Assembly (NCBI GenBank): GCA_040879985.1
Contig: JBBDJH010000016.1
Location: forward strand, 195,994-259,993
Origin: VRUE01 sp040879985
Lineage (GTDB): Bacteria; Actinomycetota; Thermoleophilia; Solirubrobacterales; 70-9
Length of the DNA stretch: 64,000 nucleotides
Direction: 5' to 3'
Shown here: in pieces, positions 56,780 to 64,000 of the stretch
Position numbering within the stretch: position 1 is the stretch's first letter
How the letters are laid out: each line of letters starts with the position of its first letter
Made by a program: the position numbers and the translations under genes
The notes under the pieces: model-generated
Database searches by the model: none
Told to the model about the DNA's origin: nothing
The model's input: the letters and a program-made list of their open reading frames with translations, nothing else

Positions 56780-57936
56780 TACGGGGCGCCTACCGCGTTG
56801 GCCCAGCTGCGGTCGACGTGGAGGTTGCCGTTCTCGTCGGTCTCGACGATCACCACGGTCGCCGGTTGGCGGTTGCCGTTCTTGGCGTCGATCGTCACCG
56901 ATCCGGTCCAGCCCTGCCAGTCCTCGACCCCGTTGAGGGCTTTGGTCAGCTCGCCGGCGGCGATTCCGTCCGCCTGCTCGGCGCCGTCGGCGAGGAAGTT
57001 CACCGAGTCGTAGGTGTAGGGGCTCCAGGTGCCCGGGGCCTCACCGAACTCGTCTTCGTAGGCGCTGACCCTGGCGGCGGTGCCGGAGAAGTCCTCGGGC
57101 GCCGGCACGCCGACGACCGGGCAGGCGCGCGCGGCGGCGACCCCGGCGGTTTCGACGAAGCCGGTGTCGTAGGAGGCGTAGTCGGCGATGCACTGCGACT
57201 CGATCCCGTCCTGTTGCATCTGCTTGGCGATCAGGCCGCCCTCGGGGAAGTAGACGGCGGCGTAGATCACGTCCGGCCGGTCGGCGGCGAGCTCGTCGAC
57301 GACGTCGGCGTAGGACTTCTTGCCGGGCTCGATCCGCTTGTAGGCGGTCACCTCGACGCCGTCTTCTTCGAGCGAGCCTTTCAGCGCTTCGGAGACCGAG
57401 ACCGTGTAGTTCTGCGTCGGGTCATAGGCGATCGCGACCGATTCCGCGCCCTGCCACTCGGTCAGCGCCTGCGAGGCGACCGGAGCGATCTGGTAGCTCA
57501 TCGGCTGCAGGGTGAATCCGAGCCCGTTGGTCGAGGAGTCGGAGGTCAGCCTGACCGGCGTCAGGCCGGCCTCGACGTAGAGCGGCAGGGTTTCGATGCC
57601 GACCCCGGAGTTGTAGGGGCCGACGATGCCGTCGAGCCCCTCGTCGATCGCCGCCTTGGCGGCTTCGACCCCGGTCGCCGGGTCGCCGGCGTCGTCGATC
57701 GGCACGACCTCGACCTGCCGGCCGAGAATCCCGCCGTTCTCGTTGAGCTGCGTCGCCGCCAGTTCGGCGCCTTTCAGCATCCCGTCGCCGAGCACCGAGA
57801 GTTCGCCGGAGAGCGGCGCCTCGAGCCCGAGCCGGAACTCGTCCGCGGAGCTGTCGTCGTCTGAGCCGGACCCGCCGCAGCCGGCGACGAGGAGGGCGAG
57901 GGCAAGGGCGGTGGCGATGCCGAGCTTTGATTTCAT
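56776..57936 (-). CDS. Branched-chain amino acid-type ABC transporter substrate-binding lipoprotein (LivK-like)
   Basis: A 386-residue periplasmic-binding protein from ATG 57936. The signal peptide ends with the lipobox LLVAGC (about residue 20), then EFRLGLEAPLSGELSVLGDGMLKGAELAA, GGILGRQVEVVPIDDAGDPATGV and VIYAAVYFPEGGLIAKQM. These are the standard blocks of the type I receptor-like (peripla_BP_6) family, which binds Leu/Ile/Val, other amino acids or aromatic compounds. No permease or ATPase genes are nearby, so it is an orphan in this window. It is divergent from the alpha/beta hydrolase across 51 bases. Confidence 0.88.
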   Translation of the reverse strand: MKSKLGIATALALALLVAGCGGSGSDDDSSADEFRLGLEAPLSGELSVLGDGMLKGAELAATQLNENGGILGRQVEVVPIDDAGDPATGVEAAKAAIDEGLDGIVGPYNSGVGIETLPLYVEAGLTPVRLTSDSSTNGLGFTLQPMSYQIAPVASQALTEWQGAESVAIAYDPTQNYTVSVSEALKGSLEEDGVEVTAYKRIEPGKKSYADVVDELAADRPDVIYAAVYFPEGGLIAKQMQQDGIESQCIADYASYDTGFVETAGVAAARACPVVGVPAPEDFSGTAARVSAYEDEFGEAPGTWSPYTYDSVNFLADGAEQADGIAAGELTKALNGVEDWQGWTGSVTIDAKNGNRQPATVVIVETDENGNLHVDRSWANAVGAPY

Positions 57937-57987
57937 CTTGCGACCCTCTCACGAGCGGCGGTCGGAGGCGGGCGCTAGGGTCTCCGC

Positions 57988-58923
57988 GTGGAAGCGGCGA
58001 GCTGCTTCGAGGCACATGAGGTCGACCTGCACGGCCACCGCGCGATCTATCGCGTCGCCGGCAGCGGGCCGACCGTCGTGCTGATCCACGGCATGGTCAA
58101 CTCCTCGCGCCACTGGCAGGACGTGGCGGAGCGGCTGGCCGGCTCCCACCGGGTGGTCGCCCCCGACCTGCTCGGTCACGGCGACTCGGCGACGCCGCGC
58201 GGCGACTACTCGCTCGGCGCCCACGCCGCCGGCATCCGCGACCTGCTGACGACGATCGGGGTCGAGCGGGCGACGATCGTCGGCCACTCGCTCGGCGGCG
58301 GCGTGGCGATGCAGTTCTTCTACCAGTTCCCGCAGCGGACCGAGCGGCTCGTGCTCGTCTCCAGCGGCGGCCTCGGGCGCGAGGTCAGCCCGCTGTTGCG
58401 CGGCGCCGCCCTGCCCGGTGCCTCGGCCCTGCTCGGCCTCGCCGCGCACCGCCGCCTGGTCGACGCGATCGACGCCGCCGGCGGCAGGCTGCGCTCGCGC
58501 GGCAACAACGCCAAGGGCGTCTACCTGGAGGCGGTCGCACGGGCGCTGCGCCCGCTGCAGGAGCCCGGCTCGCGGCGCGCCTTCGTGCAGACCCTGCGCG
58601 CCGTGATCGACGTCCACGGCCAGCACATCAGCGCCACCGACCGGCTCTACCTGCTCGGCGACATGGCGACGCTGATCGTCTGGGGCGAGCGCGACCGCAC
58701 GATCCCGATCGAGCACGGCCGCGCCGCCCACGAGGCGATCCCGCACTGCCGCTTCGAGACGCTGCCGCGCGCCGCCCACTTCCCCCACCTGGAAGACCCG
58801 GAGGGCCTCGCCACCGTGCTCGCCGACTTCCTCGCGACGACCGCGCCGGTGCGCATCGACGACGGCGAATGGGCCGCGGTGATCGCCCAGCAGGCGAAGC
58901 GCCGCCTGCGCGCCGTCGCCTGA
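57988..58923 (+). CDS. Alpha/beta-fold hydrolase
   Basis: A 311-residue hydrolase from GTG 57988. IHGMVNSSRHW (oxyanion region), GHSLGG (about 99-104; Ser101 nucleophile), VWGERDRTIP (acid Asp about 234) and AHFPHLEDPE (His about 262) give a full catalytic triad. A cap domain lies between about 140 and 210. It resembles esterases or C-C hydrolases of the epoxide-hydrolase/haloperoxidase group. The substrate is not predictable. It ends 30 bases before the RDD gene. Confidence 0.82.
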   Translation: MEAASCFEAHEVDLHGHRAIYRVAGSGPTVVLIHGMVNSSRHWQDVAERLAGSHRVVAPDLLGHGDSATPRGDYSLGAHAAGIRDLLTTIGVERATIVGHSLGGGVAMQFFYQFPQRTERLVLVSSGGLGREVSPLLRGAALPGASALLGLAAHRRLVDAIDAAGGRLRSRGNNAKGVYLEAVARALRPLQEPGSRRAFVQTLRAVIDVHGQHISATDRLYLLGDMATLIVWGERDRTIPIEHGRAAHEAIPHCRFETLPRAAHFPHLEDPEGLATVLADFLATTAPVRIDDGEWAAVIAQQAKRRLRAVA

Positions 58924-58953
58924 GGCTCGAATCCCCGACGTATACTCGCGACG

Positions 58954-60024
58954 ATGGCCGACGGCCCCGATCCGCAGGCGCTCCCGCCCGGCGACGGGGC
59001 CGGCGGGAGGTCGCTGCCGCTCTCGGTGAGGTTGCTCGGCGCCGGCGTGCGCAGCGCCCGCTCGGTCGGCAAGGCCGCCGGGATCGACCGCGCGGTCGAG
59101 TCCGCCACCGAGGAGGCGATCGTCGCCGCGATCGAGAGCGAGGCGGTCGAGCGCGCCCTGGTGCGGGTGCTGCAGGGGCCGCTGGTCGAGGAAGCCGTCA
59201 ACGGGGCGCTCGAGAGCGAGACGCTGAAGCGCTCGCTGGTCGACGCGCTCGACAGCGAGATGGTCGACGAGGTCTGGCGGCGAATGCTGGCCAGCGAGGA
59301 GACCCAGCGGCTGGTCGAGCGGATCGCCGAGGCGCCGGAGATCCGCGCCGCGATCAGCGCCCAGAGCGTCGGCTTCATCGAGGACATCGGCCACACGATC
59401 GGCGACACGACGCGCCGCCTCGACGGCGTCGTCGAGGAGGTCGCGAGGCGGATCGTCTTCCGCAAGCGCCGCGACGAGCCGACCGAACGGGCCGGGGCGG
59501 TGACCCGGGTCCTCGCCTTCGGCCTCGACCTGCTGATCGTCAACCTCGGCTTCTCCGGCCTGGCCGCGATCGCGGCGCTGATCGGCTCCTTCTTCTCCGG
59601 GACCGGCAACGGGCTCTCCGGCCCGGCGCTGGCCCTCGGCGGCGCCCTCTGGGTCGTCCTCGCCGGCGTCTACATGGTGGTCTTCTGGTCGCTCGCCGGT
59701 CAGACGCCGGGCATGCGCTTCTTCGGGATCAGGCTGGGGACCCAGACCCGCGGCCTGACGCCGCGCAGGTCGCTGCGCCGCCTGGCCGGCCTCTTCCTCG
59801 CCGCGATCCCGTTCGGGCTCGGCTTCCTCGGCATCCTCTTCGACGAGCGGCGGCGCGGCTGGCAGGACCGCCTCGCCGGCGTCGACGTCCTCTATGAGGG
59901 TCGCGAGCCGATCGCCGCGCCCTGGTCGAGGCTCGACGTCGCCGAGCCGCTTGGCGTCGCCGGGCCCGGAACGGCGAAGACCCCGGATGACCGGGGCCTT
60001 CGTCCGCATCGGGTTTCGGGGTAG
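58954..60024 (+). CDS. RDD-family membrane protein
   Basis: A 356-residue protein from ATG 58954. The first about 170 residues are helical and rich in Glu/Ala/Val repeats (ESEAVERALVRVLQG, ESETLKRSLVDAL). They are followed by an RDD domain (about 180-320): ERAGAVTRVLAFGLDLLIVNLG with the R..D..D-like polar residues, two or three membrane segments, QTPGMRFFGIRL and RRRGWQDRLAGVDVLYE. The RDD domain is of unknown or transport-like function. The soluble N-terminal extension is an uncommon addition. Confidence 0.8.
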   Translation: MADGPDPQALPPGDGAGGRSLPLSVRLLGAGVRSARSVGKAAGIDRAVESATEEAIVAAIESEAVERALVRVLQGPLVEEAVNGALESETLKRSLVDALDSEMVDEVWRRMLASEETQRLVERIAEAPEIRAAISAQSVGFIEDIGHTIGDTTRRLDGVVEEVARRIVFRKRRDEPTERAGAVTRVLAFGLDLLIVNLGFSGLAAIAALIGSFFSGTGNGLSGPALALGGALWVVLAGVYMVVFWSLAGQTPGMRFFGIRLGTQTRGLTPRRSLRRLAGLFLAAIPFGLGFLGILFDERRRGWQDRLAGVDVLYEGREPIAAPWSRLDVAEPLGVAGPGTAKTPDDRGLRPHRVSG

Positions 60025-60053
60025 CCGCCGCGCGGCTGCGCCCGCTGCAGCAG

Positions 60054-60440
60054 CTAGGAGACCGGGTTGCCTTCCGGGCCCTCGGACAGCTTGTAGACGA
60101 TGATGATCGCGAGGGCGAAGATCGCCAGCGACCAGAACGGGTAGGCGGGCAGCGCCAGCAGCGCGCCGATCGCGTTCAGCGAGGCGACGAAGATGCCGAA
60201 CCAGCGGCCGAATTCGCCTCCCGAGAAGAGCGAGAAGGCGGCGACGAGCTCGAGCACGCCGACGATCAGGTGGATCCATCCCCAGGTGTTGAGCCCGCTG
60301 AGGATGAAGGTGGCGTTTTCGGTGAAAAACTTCGAATCGCCGATCGCGGCGATGCCGTAGATGATGTTGAGCACCCCGGCGACCAGCAGCAGGACACCGG
60401 CGAACACCCACCAACCGCTGATCAGACTGTCGTCGTTCAT
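60054..60440 (-). CDS. DUF7144-like four-pass membrane protein
   Basis: A 128-residue protein from ATG 60440 (MNDDSLISGWW). Four membrane segments: FAGVLLLVAGVLNIIYGIAAI (about 13-33), GWIHLIVGVLELVAAFSLF (about 54-72), FGIFVASLNAIGALLAL (about 81-97) and PFWSLAIFALAIIIVYKL (about 101-118). This is the pattern of the small DUF7144/vitamin-K-epoxide-reductase-unrelated actinobacterial family. Function unknown. Longer in-frame readings from 60518 add a cysteine-rich leader and are less likely. Confidence 0.7.
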   Translation of the reverse strand: MNDDSLISGWWVFAGVLLLVAGVLNIIYGIAAIGDSKFFTENATFILSGLNTWGWIHLIVGVLELVAAFSLFSGGEFGRWFGIFVASLNAIGALLALPAYPFWSLAIFALAIIIVYKLSEGPEGNPVS

Positions 60441-60577
60441 GGCGAACCTTTCGGTGAGGAGGGGCGATAGGGAGAAATGCACAGAGCAGCTTCTGCCTCG
60501 GCCATGTGTTTCCTGCAACGAGTGACCGTCCGGCCAATAACGCGTGCAGAAGTCGTCGATCTGGCACCATTGCGCCG

Positions 60578-61453
60578 ATGAGTCGCGCTATGGGATCTCT
60601 GGCGCGACCGATGCTCTGCTTCGCGGCCGCGCTGGCGGCGTTCGTCGGGGCCGCCGCTTCCGCCGCGACGGCCGCGCCGCCGCCGATCCACGAGCTCAAG
60701 TCCTCGCCGCCGGCGGGCAAGCAGTTACGCGTCTCCGGTCACCCGCCGGCGCCGCGCTTCCGCCGCGCACCCGGCGCCGGCGCCAGCAGCGTCCGCGTGC
60801 TCAACGTCGCGGCGGAAGGCACCCGCAGCAACGGCAAGATCATCGCCACCGACCCGCGCAAGGGCTCCTACAGCTGCTCGGGCACGGCGCTGAACACGCC
60901 CAGCCGCTCGATCGTGCTCACCGCCGGCCACTGCGTGATCGAAAACGGCAGCAAGGCCCGGCGGATCACCTTCGTCCCCGCCTACGAGCACGGCATCCGG
61001 CCATACGGCAGCTTCGACGTCGAGGCGGCCTACGTGATGCCGCAGTGGCGGCGCAGCGGCAACCCCGCCTTCGACGTCGCCGCGCTGCGGGTCAAGCCGA
61101 ACAGGCTGGGCAGGCTGACCGACGTGGTCGGGGCGCGCGGCTACGCGACCTCGAAATCGCGGCTCGCCGCGTTCCAGATCTTCGGCTACCCGGCGGCGCG
61201 GGCCGGCGGCGAGGAGCTGCGCAGCTGCCGCGCCCACGGGCTCGGCTTCGACCGCCTCACCGCGTCCTTTCCCGGCCCGCCGACGATGCCCGCCTCCTGC
61301 GACATGGCCGCCGGCTCCAGCGGCGGCGGCTGGCTCTTCGACGGCGAGTACATCAGCGGCGTCACCAGCTACAGCTACCAGGGCCGTTCGACCCAGCTCT
61401 TCTCGCCCTACTTCGGGCCCGAGGTGGGCAGCTTCCTGCGCCGCCTGCCATGA
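60578..61453 (+). CDS. Secreted trypsin-like serine protease
   Basis: A 291-residue protein from ATG 60578 with a signal peptide (about 8-33). The catalytic triad appears in order: LTAGHC (His about 118), NPAFDVAAL (Asp about 166) and AAGSSGGGW (Ser about 248). The spacing is right for a chymotrypsin-like (S1) fold. An N-terminal pro-region of about 50 residues is Pro/Arg-rich. Specificity is unclear. It precedes the haloalkane dehalogenase by seven bases, so an operon is possible. Confidence 0.83.
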   Translation: MSRAMGSLARPMLCFAAALAAFVGAAASAATAAPPPIHELKSSPPAGKQLRVSGHPPAPRFRRAPGAGASSVRVLNVAAEGTRSNGKIIATDPRKGSYSCSGTALNTPSRSIVLTAGHCVIENGSKARRITFVPAYEHGIRPYGSFDVEAAYVMPQWRRSGNPAFDVAALRVKPNRLGRLTDVVGARGYATSKSRLAAFQIFGYPAARAGGEELRSCRAHGLGFDRLTASFPGPPTMPASCDMAAGSSGGGWLFDGEYISGVTSYSYQGRSTQLFSPYFGPEVGSFLRRLP

Positions 61454-61460
61454 TCACGCG

Positions 61461-62336
61461 GTGAGCGTCGATGCGGTGAGAACGCCGGAGGAGAGCCTGC
61501 AGGGGCTGCCCGACTTCCCCTTCGAGTCGAGCTACCGCGAGGTCGACGGGCTGCGGCTCGCCTTCCTCGACGAGGGGGAGGGGAAGCCGGTTGTCTTCTT
61601 TCACGGCGAGCCGACCTGGTCTTTCCTCTGGCGCAAGGTGATCCCGCCGGTGCGCGACGCCGGCTACCGCTGCATCGCCCCCGACTACGCCGGCTTCGGC
61701 CGCTCCGACAAGCCGACCGACCTCGACTGGTACACGTACGACCGCCACGTCGAGCTGATCGCAACGCTGCTCGAGCAGCTCGACGTGCGCGACGCGACCG
61801 CCGTCGTCCACGATTGGGGCGGGCCGATCGGGCTGCGGCTCGCGGTCGAGCACCCGGACCGCTTCTCGCGCCTGGTGATCATGGAGAGCGGGCCGTTCAC
61901 CGGGCGCGAACAGCGCAGCGAGGCCTGGCTCAAATTCCGCGAGTTCGTCGAGGCGACCGAGGATCTGCCGGTCGGCTTCCTGGTCCGCGGCGGCTGCCAC
62001 AACGACCCAGGCGACGATGTGATCGCCGCCTACGACGCGCCGTTCCCCGACCCCGCTTCGAAGGCGGGCGCGCGGGCATTCCCGCTGATCCTACCGCTGT
62101 CCCCCGAGGCGCCCGGGGCGGCCGAGGGGCAGCGTGTGTTCGAAGCGCTTGCCGTCGACGACCGGCCGGGCCTGGTGCTCTGGGCGGACTCGGACCCGAT
62201 CCTGCCCTTCAAGCTGGGCGAAGCGGTCGCGTCGGCGTTCGACTATGCCGCGCCGACGCAGATCGCCAACGCCGGCCACTTCCTCCAGGAGGACGCCGGC
62301 GAGGAGATCGGCCGGATCATCGCCGAGTGGCTCTGA
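61461..62336 (+). CDS. Haloalkane dehalogenase (HLD-I-like)
   Basis: A 291-residue alpha/beta hydrolase from GTG 61461. FFHGEPTWSFLWRK (about 46-59) has the oxyanion site with His-Gly-Glu-Pro and a halide-binding Trp. VVHDWGGPIGLRL (about 115-127) has the nucleophile Asp118 next to the second halide-stabilising Trp119. ADSDPILPF (Asp about 245) and NAGHFLQEDAGEEI (His about 273) complete the triad. Asp as nucleophile plus DWGG distinguishes it from esterases. It hydrolyses carbon-halogen bonds. A related fluoroacetate dehalogenase is less likely given length and the WRK motif. Confidence 0.85.
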   Translation: MSVDAVRTPEESLQGLPDFPFESSYREVDGLRLAFLDEGEGKPVVFFHGEPTWSFLWRKVIPPVRDAGYRCIAPDYAGFGRSDKPTDLDWYTYDRHVELIATLLEQLDVRDATAVVHDWGGPIGLRLAVEHPDRFSRLVIMESGPFTGREQRSEAWLKFREFVEATEDLPVGFLVRGGCHNDPGDDVIAAYDAPFPDPASKAGARAFPLILPLSPEAPGAAEGQRVFEALAVDDRPGLVLWADSDPILPFKLGEAVASAFDYAAPTQIANAGHFLQEDAGEEIGRIIAEWL

Positions 62337-62418
62337 GGAGTCGCCTGGACGCCCGATTCGATTTCCGCACCCGCGGATGACGCGCCTGGCGCTGCGCTGG
62401 ATCGGCACCCACGACCTT

Positions 62419-62439
62419 GCGCGTAGCGCTGCTACGCGC
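62419..62439. terminator. 9-bp hairpin between converging genes
   Basis: GCGCGTAGC (62419-62427) and GCTACGCGC (62431-62439) pair perfectly around GCT. It is in the 167-base gap between the dehalogenase and the metallophosphoesterase, where a bidirectional terminator is expected. The rest of that gap holds no gene that I can support. Confidence 0.65.
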
Positions 62440-62503
62440 TGCGGCCGCGTGTACCGCCCAGCTTGGCCAGTCGCGCCCCCGCGTGCACGCAAAATCACAC
62501 CGG

Positions 62504-63607
62504 TCATCCAGACGACTCGGTCTTCTTTTTCAGTTCGCTTTGCGTGTATTCGCCCAACAACTTCACCCGATTTGGGGGTCCCTCGTCCTCCAGCCAGGTG
62601 ATCGTTCCCGGCCAGTAGGGCCCCGGTGGAGTGCCAGGTCGATGGAAGGCTGAGGCGAAAACCCAGCTTCCCGTGTTGTGGAGATGCCCTCTGCCGGACA
62701 GGCTCCACGCTTCCTCATGGTCTTCAGGTCCCGCTCGGTGGGTGTGGCCGGTGATCGTGTGGGCGGCCCGCAGGCCGAGGCGCCGCGCCAGCTCGGTGGC
62801 GGCGGCGATGCCGCTGCGGGAGATCGAGCCGGAGTTGAGGCGGGGGTCGAAGTTGGCGCGGAGGAGCCGGTTGATGCCCCAGACGCTGGCCGGTACGCCG
62901 GCGCCGACGGCCGCTCGCAGGGCGGCGCGGCGGACCCCGCCGCCCTTGCCGTTGCGGCTGGAGATCGTCCGCCAGGCGCGCTCGGAAGGCCGACTGGCGC
63001 GCCGCGCGAGGCCGCCTTGGGCGAGGCCGAAGCTGAGGCTGTAGACGGGTCGCAGGACGCGCTCGTAGCTGCCCGGATCGGTGCGCTCAGGCAACGGCCC
63101 GAGGGCGCGCATCGCGGCCGCCGCGGCGATGCACTCGAGCCGCGGCAGGGTCATGTGGCAGTCCATGTAGTGGCCGTGGGTTGCGTAGACGTCGTCGCGC
63201 AGCCAGATCCCCGGATAGGCGATCTCCAGCTCGGCGCCGCCGAGCCAGGCGGCGATCCGCTCCGGCGCCTCGCCGGCGGGCGCGCCGCGCTGCTCGAGCT
63301 TCAGCGGCCCCCCCGCCAGCGCCACCCGCTCGAGCAACGGCTCGGCCAGCCGGTGGTCGTGGTTGCCGGGGACGAGGACGATCGGCTTGCCGGCCATCGC
63401 CTCGCCGAGCTCTTCGAAGAAGGGTCGGGCGCCGGCCAGCACCGTGGCGAGCGGCAGCTCGCGCAGCTCGATCACGTCGCCGAGCAGGATCAGCCTGTCG
63501 GCGTCGCCGAGCCGCTCCAGCAGGGCCTGGCGGATTCCGACATCGCGCAGCAGGTCCTCGCCGAAGGCGCTGCCAAGATGCAGATCGGAGACGATCGCAG
63601 TTCGCAT
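62504..63607 (-). CDS. Metallophosphoesterase family protein
   Basis: A 367-residue phosphoesterase from ATG 63607. Two-metal site motifs are in order: SDLHLGSAFG (Asp8, His10), ILLGDVIELRE (Asp about 44), VPGNHDHRL (about 78-86), ATHGHYMD (about 142-149) and ITGHTHRAG (about 286-294). The length is longer than usual, with helical insertions between about 170 and 270. The overall pattern resembles UDP-diacylglucosamine hydrolase-like or DNA repair/phosphodiesterase members. The substrate is not known. It is a single gene on its strand. Confidence 0.82.
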   Translation of the reverse strand: MRTAIVSDLHLGSAFGEDLLRDVGIRQALLERLGDADRLILLGDVIELRELPLATVLAGARPFFEELGEAMAGKPIVLVPGNHDHRLAEPLLERVALAGGPLKLEQRGAPAGEAPERIAAWLGGAELEIAYPGIWLRDDVYATHGHYMDCHMTLPRLECIAAAAAMRALGPLPERTDPGSYERVLRPVYSLSFGLAQGGLARRASRPSERAWRTISSRNGKGGGVRRAALRAAVGAGVPASVWGINRLLRANFDPRLNSGSISRSGIAAATELARRLGLRAAHTITGHTHRAGPEDHEEAWSLSGRGHLHNTGSWVFASAFHRPGTPPGPYWPGTITWLEDEGPPNRVKLLGEYTQSELKKKTESSG

Positions 63608-63704
63608 GGGAAGAACTTAACGACCCGCCGGGCAACCTCAGCGCTTCGGCCCGACGAACTCGTCGCAACGGTTCGCCTGGCTATGCACAGATGCCCAACT
63701 GCGA

Positions 63705-63787
63705 TGCGGGTGAGAGGAGTCGAACCTCCACGTCCCGAAGGACACGAGCACCTGAAGCTCGCGCGTCTGCCATTCCGCCACACCCGC
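63705..63787 (-). tRNA. tRNA-Leu (CAG)
   Basis: An 83-base class-II tRNA on the minus strand. Acceptor GCGGGTG/CACCCGC, anticodon stem CGAGC/GCTCG with loop TTCAGGT, variable arm with TGTCCTTCGGGACG, T-loop TTCGACT and discriminator A. No CCA is encoded. Confidence 0.97.
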
Positions 63788-63927
63788 GTGACATGCCAAT
63801 TTAACGGTTGGCGGACTTTCGAGTGGCTAGATCCATGAGACGAACATAGGTTCGTAATCTAGCTCGGCCACCGGACGCAACCACGAGACAACGCCGCCGC
63901 CCACTCTCGCTAAACTGCCGCCCACGC

Positions 63928-64000
63928 GCCGCTATCGTCTAGGGGACTAGGACGCCGGATTCTCAGTCCGGAAACCGGGGTTCGAATCCCCGTAGCGGTA
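63928..64000 (+). tRNA. tRNA-Glu (CTC)
   Basis: A 73-base tRNA ending exactly at the window edge. Acceptor GCCGCTA/TAGCGGT (first pair G-U), anticodon stem CCGGA/TCCGG with loop TTCTCAG, T-loop TTCGAAT and discriminator A at 64000. TAAACT at 63911-63916 may be the -10 box. Confidence 0.97.

Noticed and set aside
62337..62503. Small gene in the gap after the dehalogenase
   Set aside because: The open frames there are short, arginine-rich and without a ribosome site; the only clear feature is the hairpin at 62419-62439.
1..64000. CRISPR array or complete prophage
   Set aside because: I saw no regularly spaced direct repeats and no phage structural, integrase or terminase genes.

Overview
This is a GC-rich bacterial window (roughly 70% G+C by eye) with many GTG starts, 1-4 base stop/start overlaps and tRNA genes that do not encode CCA. 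The content points to an actinobacterium, most plausibly Thermoleophilia/Solirubrobacterales. The supporting genes are a fused CofG-CofH FO synthase with cofC, cofD, cofE and an F420:NADP reductase, ethylmalonyl-CoA pathway genes (ccr and a MeaA-type mutase), and GC-rich acyl-CoA carboxylases. The taxonomic placement is an inference from gene content; no rRNA gene is present.

Layout. Positions 1-101 hold the end of a MaoC-type dehydratase. Positions 109-19534 form an exopolysaccharide locus. It contains a chain-length/tyrosine autokinase, a Wzy-like polymerase, a Wzx-like flippase, seven or more glycosyltransferases including a PssD/PssE pair, a FemAB/GNAT-like protein, two polysaccharide deacetylases, a kelch protein, two paralogous secreted polysaccharide-lyase-like proteins, and the initiating polyprenyl-phosphate sugar transferase (WbaP-like). 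That last gene carries a one-base frameshift near its 3' end. Positions 19829-21289 hold an AAA/DUF4143 ATPase gene framed by perfect 38-bp direct repeats; the right copy is the 3' end of the neighbouring gene. Positions 21252-28009 hold a membrane protein, the mutase, clpS and ccr. Positions 28158-29730 hold rmuC and, upstream of it, a dense structured-RNA region. Positions 29729-38433 hold a lipoprotein, ygfZ, a DtxR/MntR-type regulator driving a Mn/Zn/Fe-type ABC transporter, small unknown genes, an orphan substrate-binding lipoprotein and an aquaporin. Positions 38511-44006 hold the coenzyme F420 genes. Positions 44035-50117 hold an SDR, HMG-CoA lyase, an acyl-CoA carboxylase subunit, acetoacetyl-CoA synthetase and a metallo-beta-lactamase-fold hydrolase, a likely leucine/ketone-body acyl-CoA module. 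Positions 50219-53991 hold five tRNAs, a BrkB-type membrane protein and a second carboxyltransferase. Positions 54000-56780 are an accessory patch: a decayed toxin-antitoxin pair, an XRE regulator, two ArsR-like regulators and mini-ORFs. Positions 56776-64000 hold a LivK-like lipoprotein, hydrolases, an RDD membrane protein, a secreted protease, a haloalkane dehalogenase, a metallophosphoesterase and two more tRNAs.

Most unusual signals. (1) Upstream of rmuC, on the minus strand, lies a 91-nt tRNA-like RNA with a 6-bp D-stem, a 4-nt D-loop, a class-II variable arm and an isoleucine-type anticodon loop. It is followed by an 85-nt three-way-junction RNA that carries a near-complement of its anticodon arm. 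(2) A 125-bp palindromic element is inserted in frame in the FO synthase gene. (3) The ATPase gene sits in a possible one-gene mobile element. These come from reading the sequence only; no database search was run.
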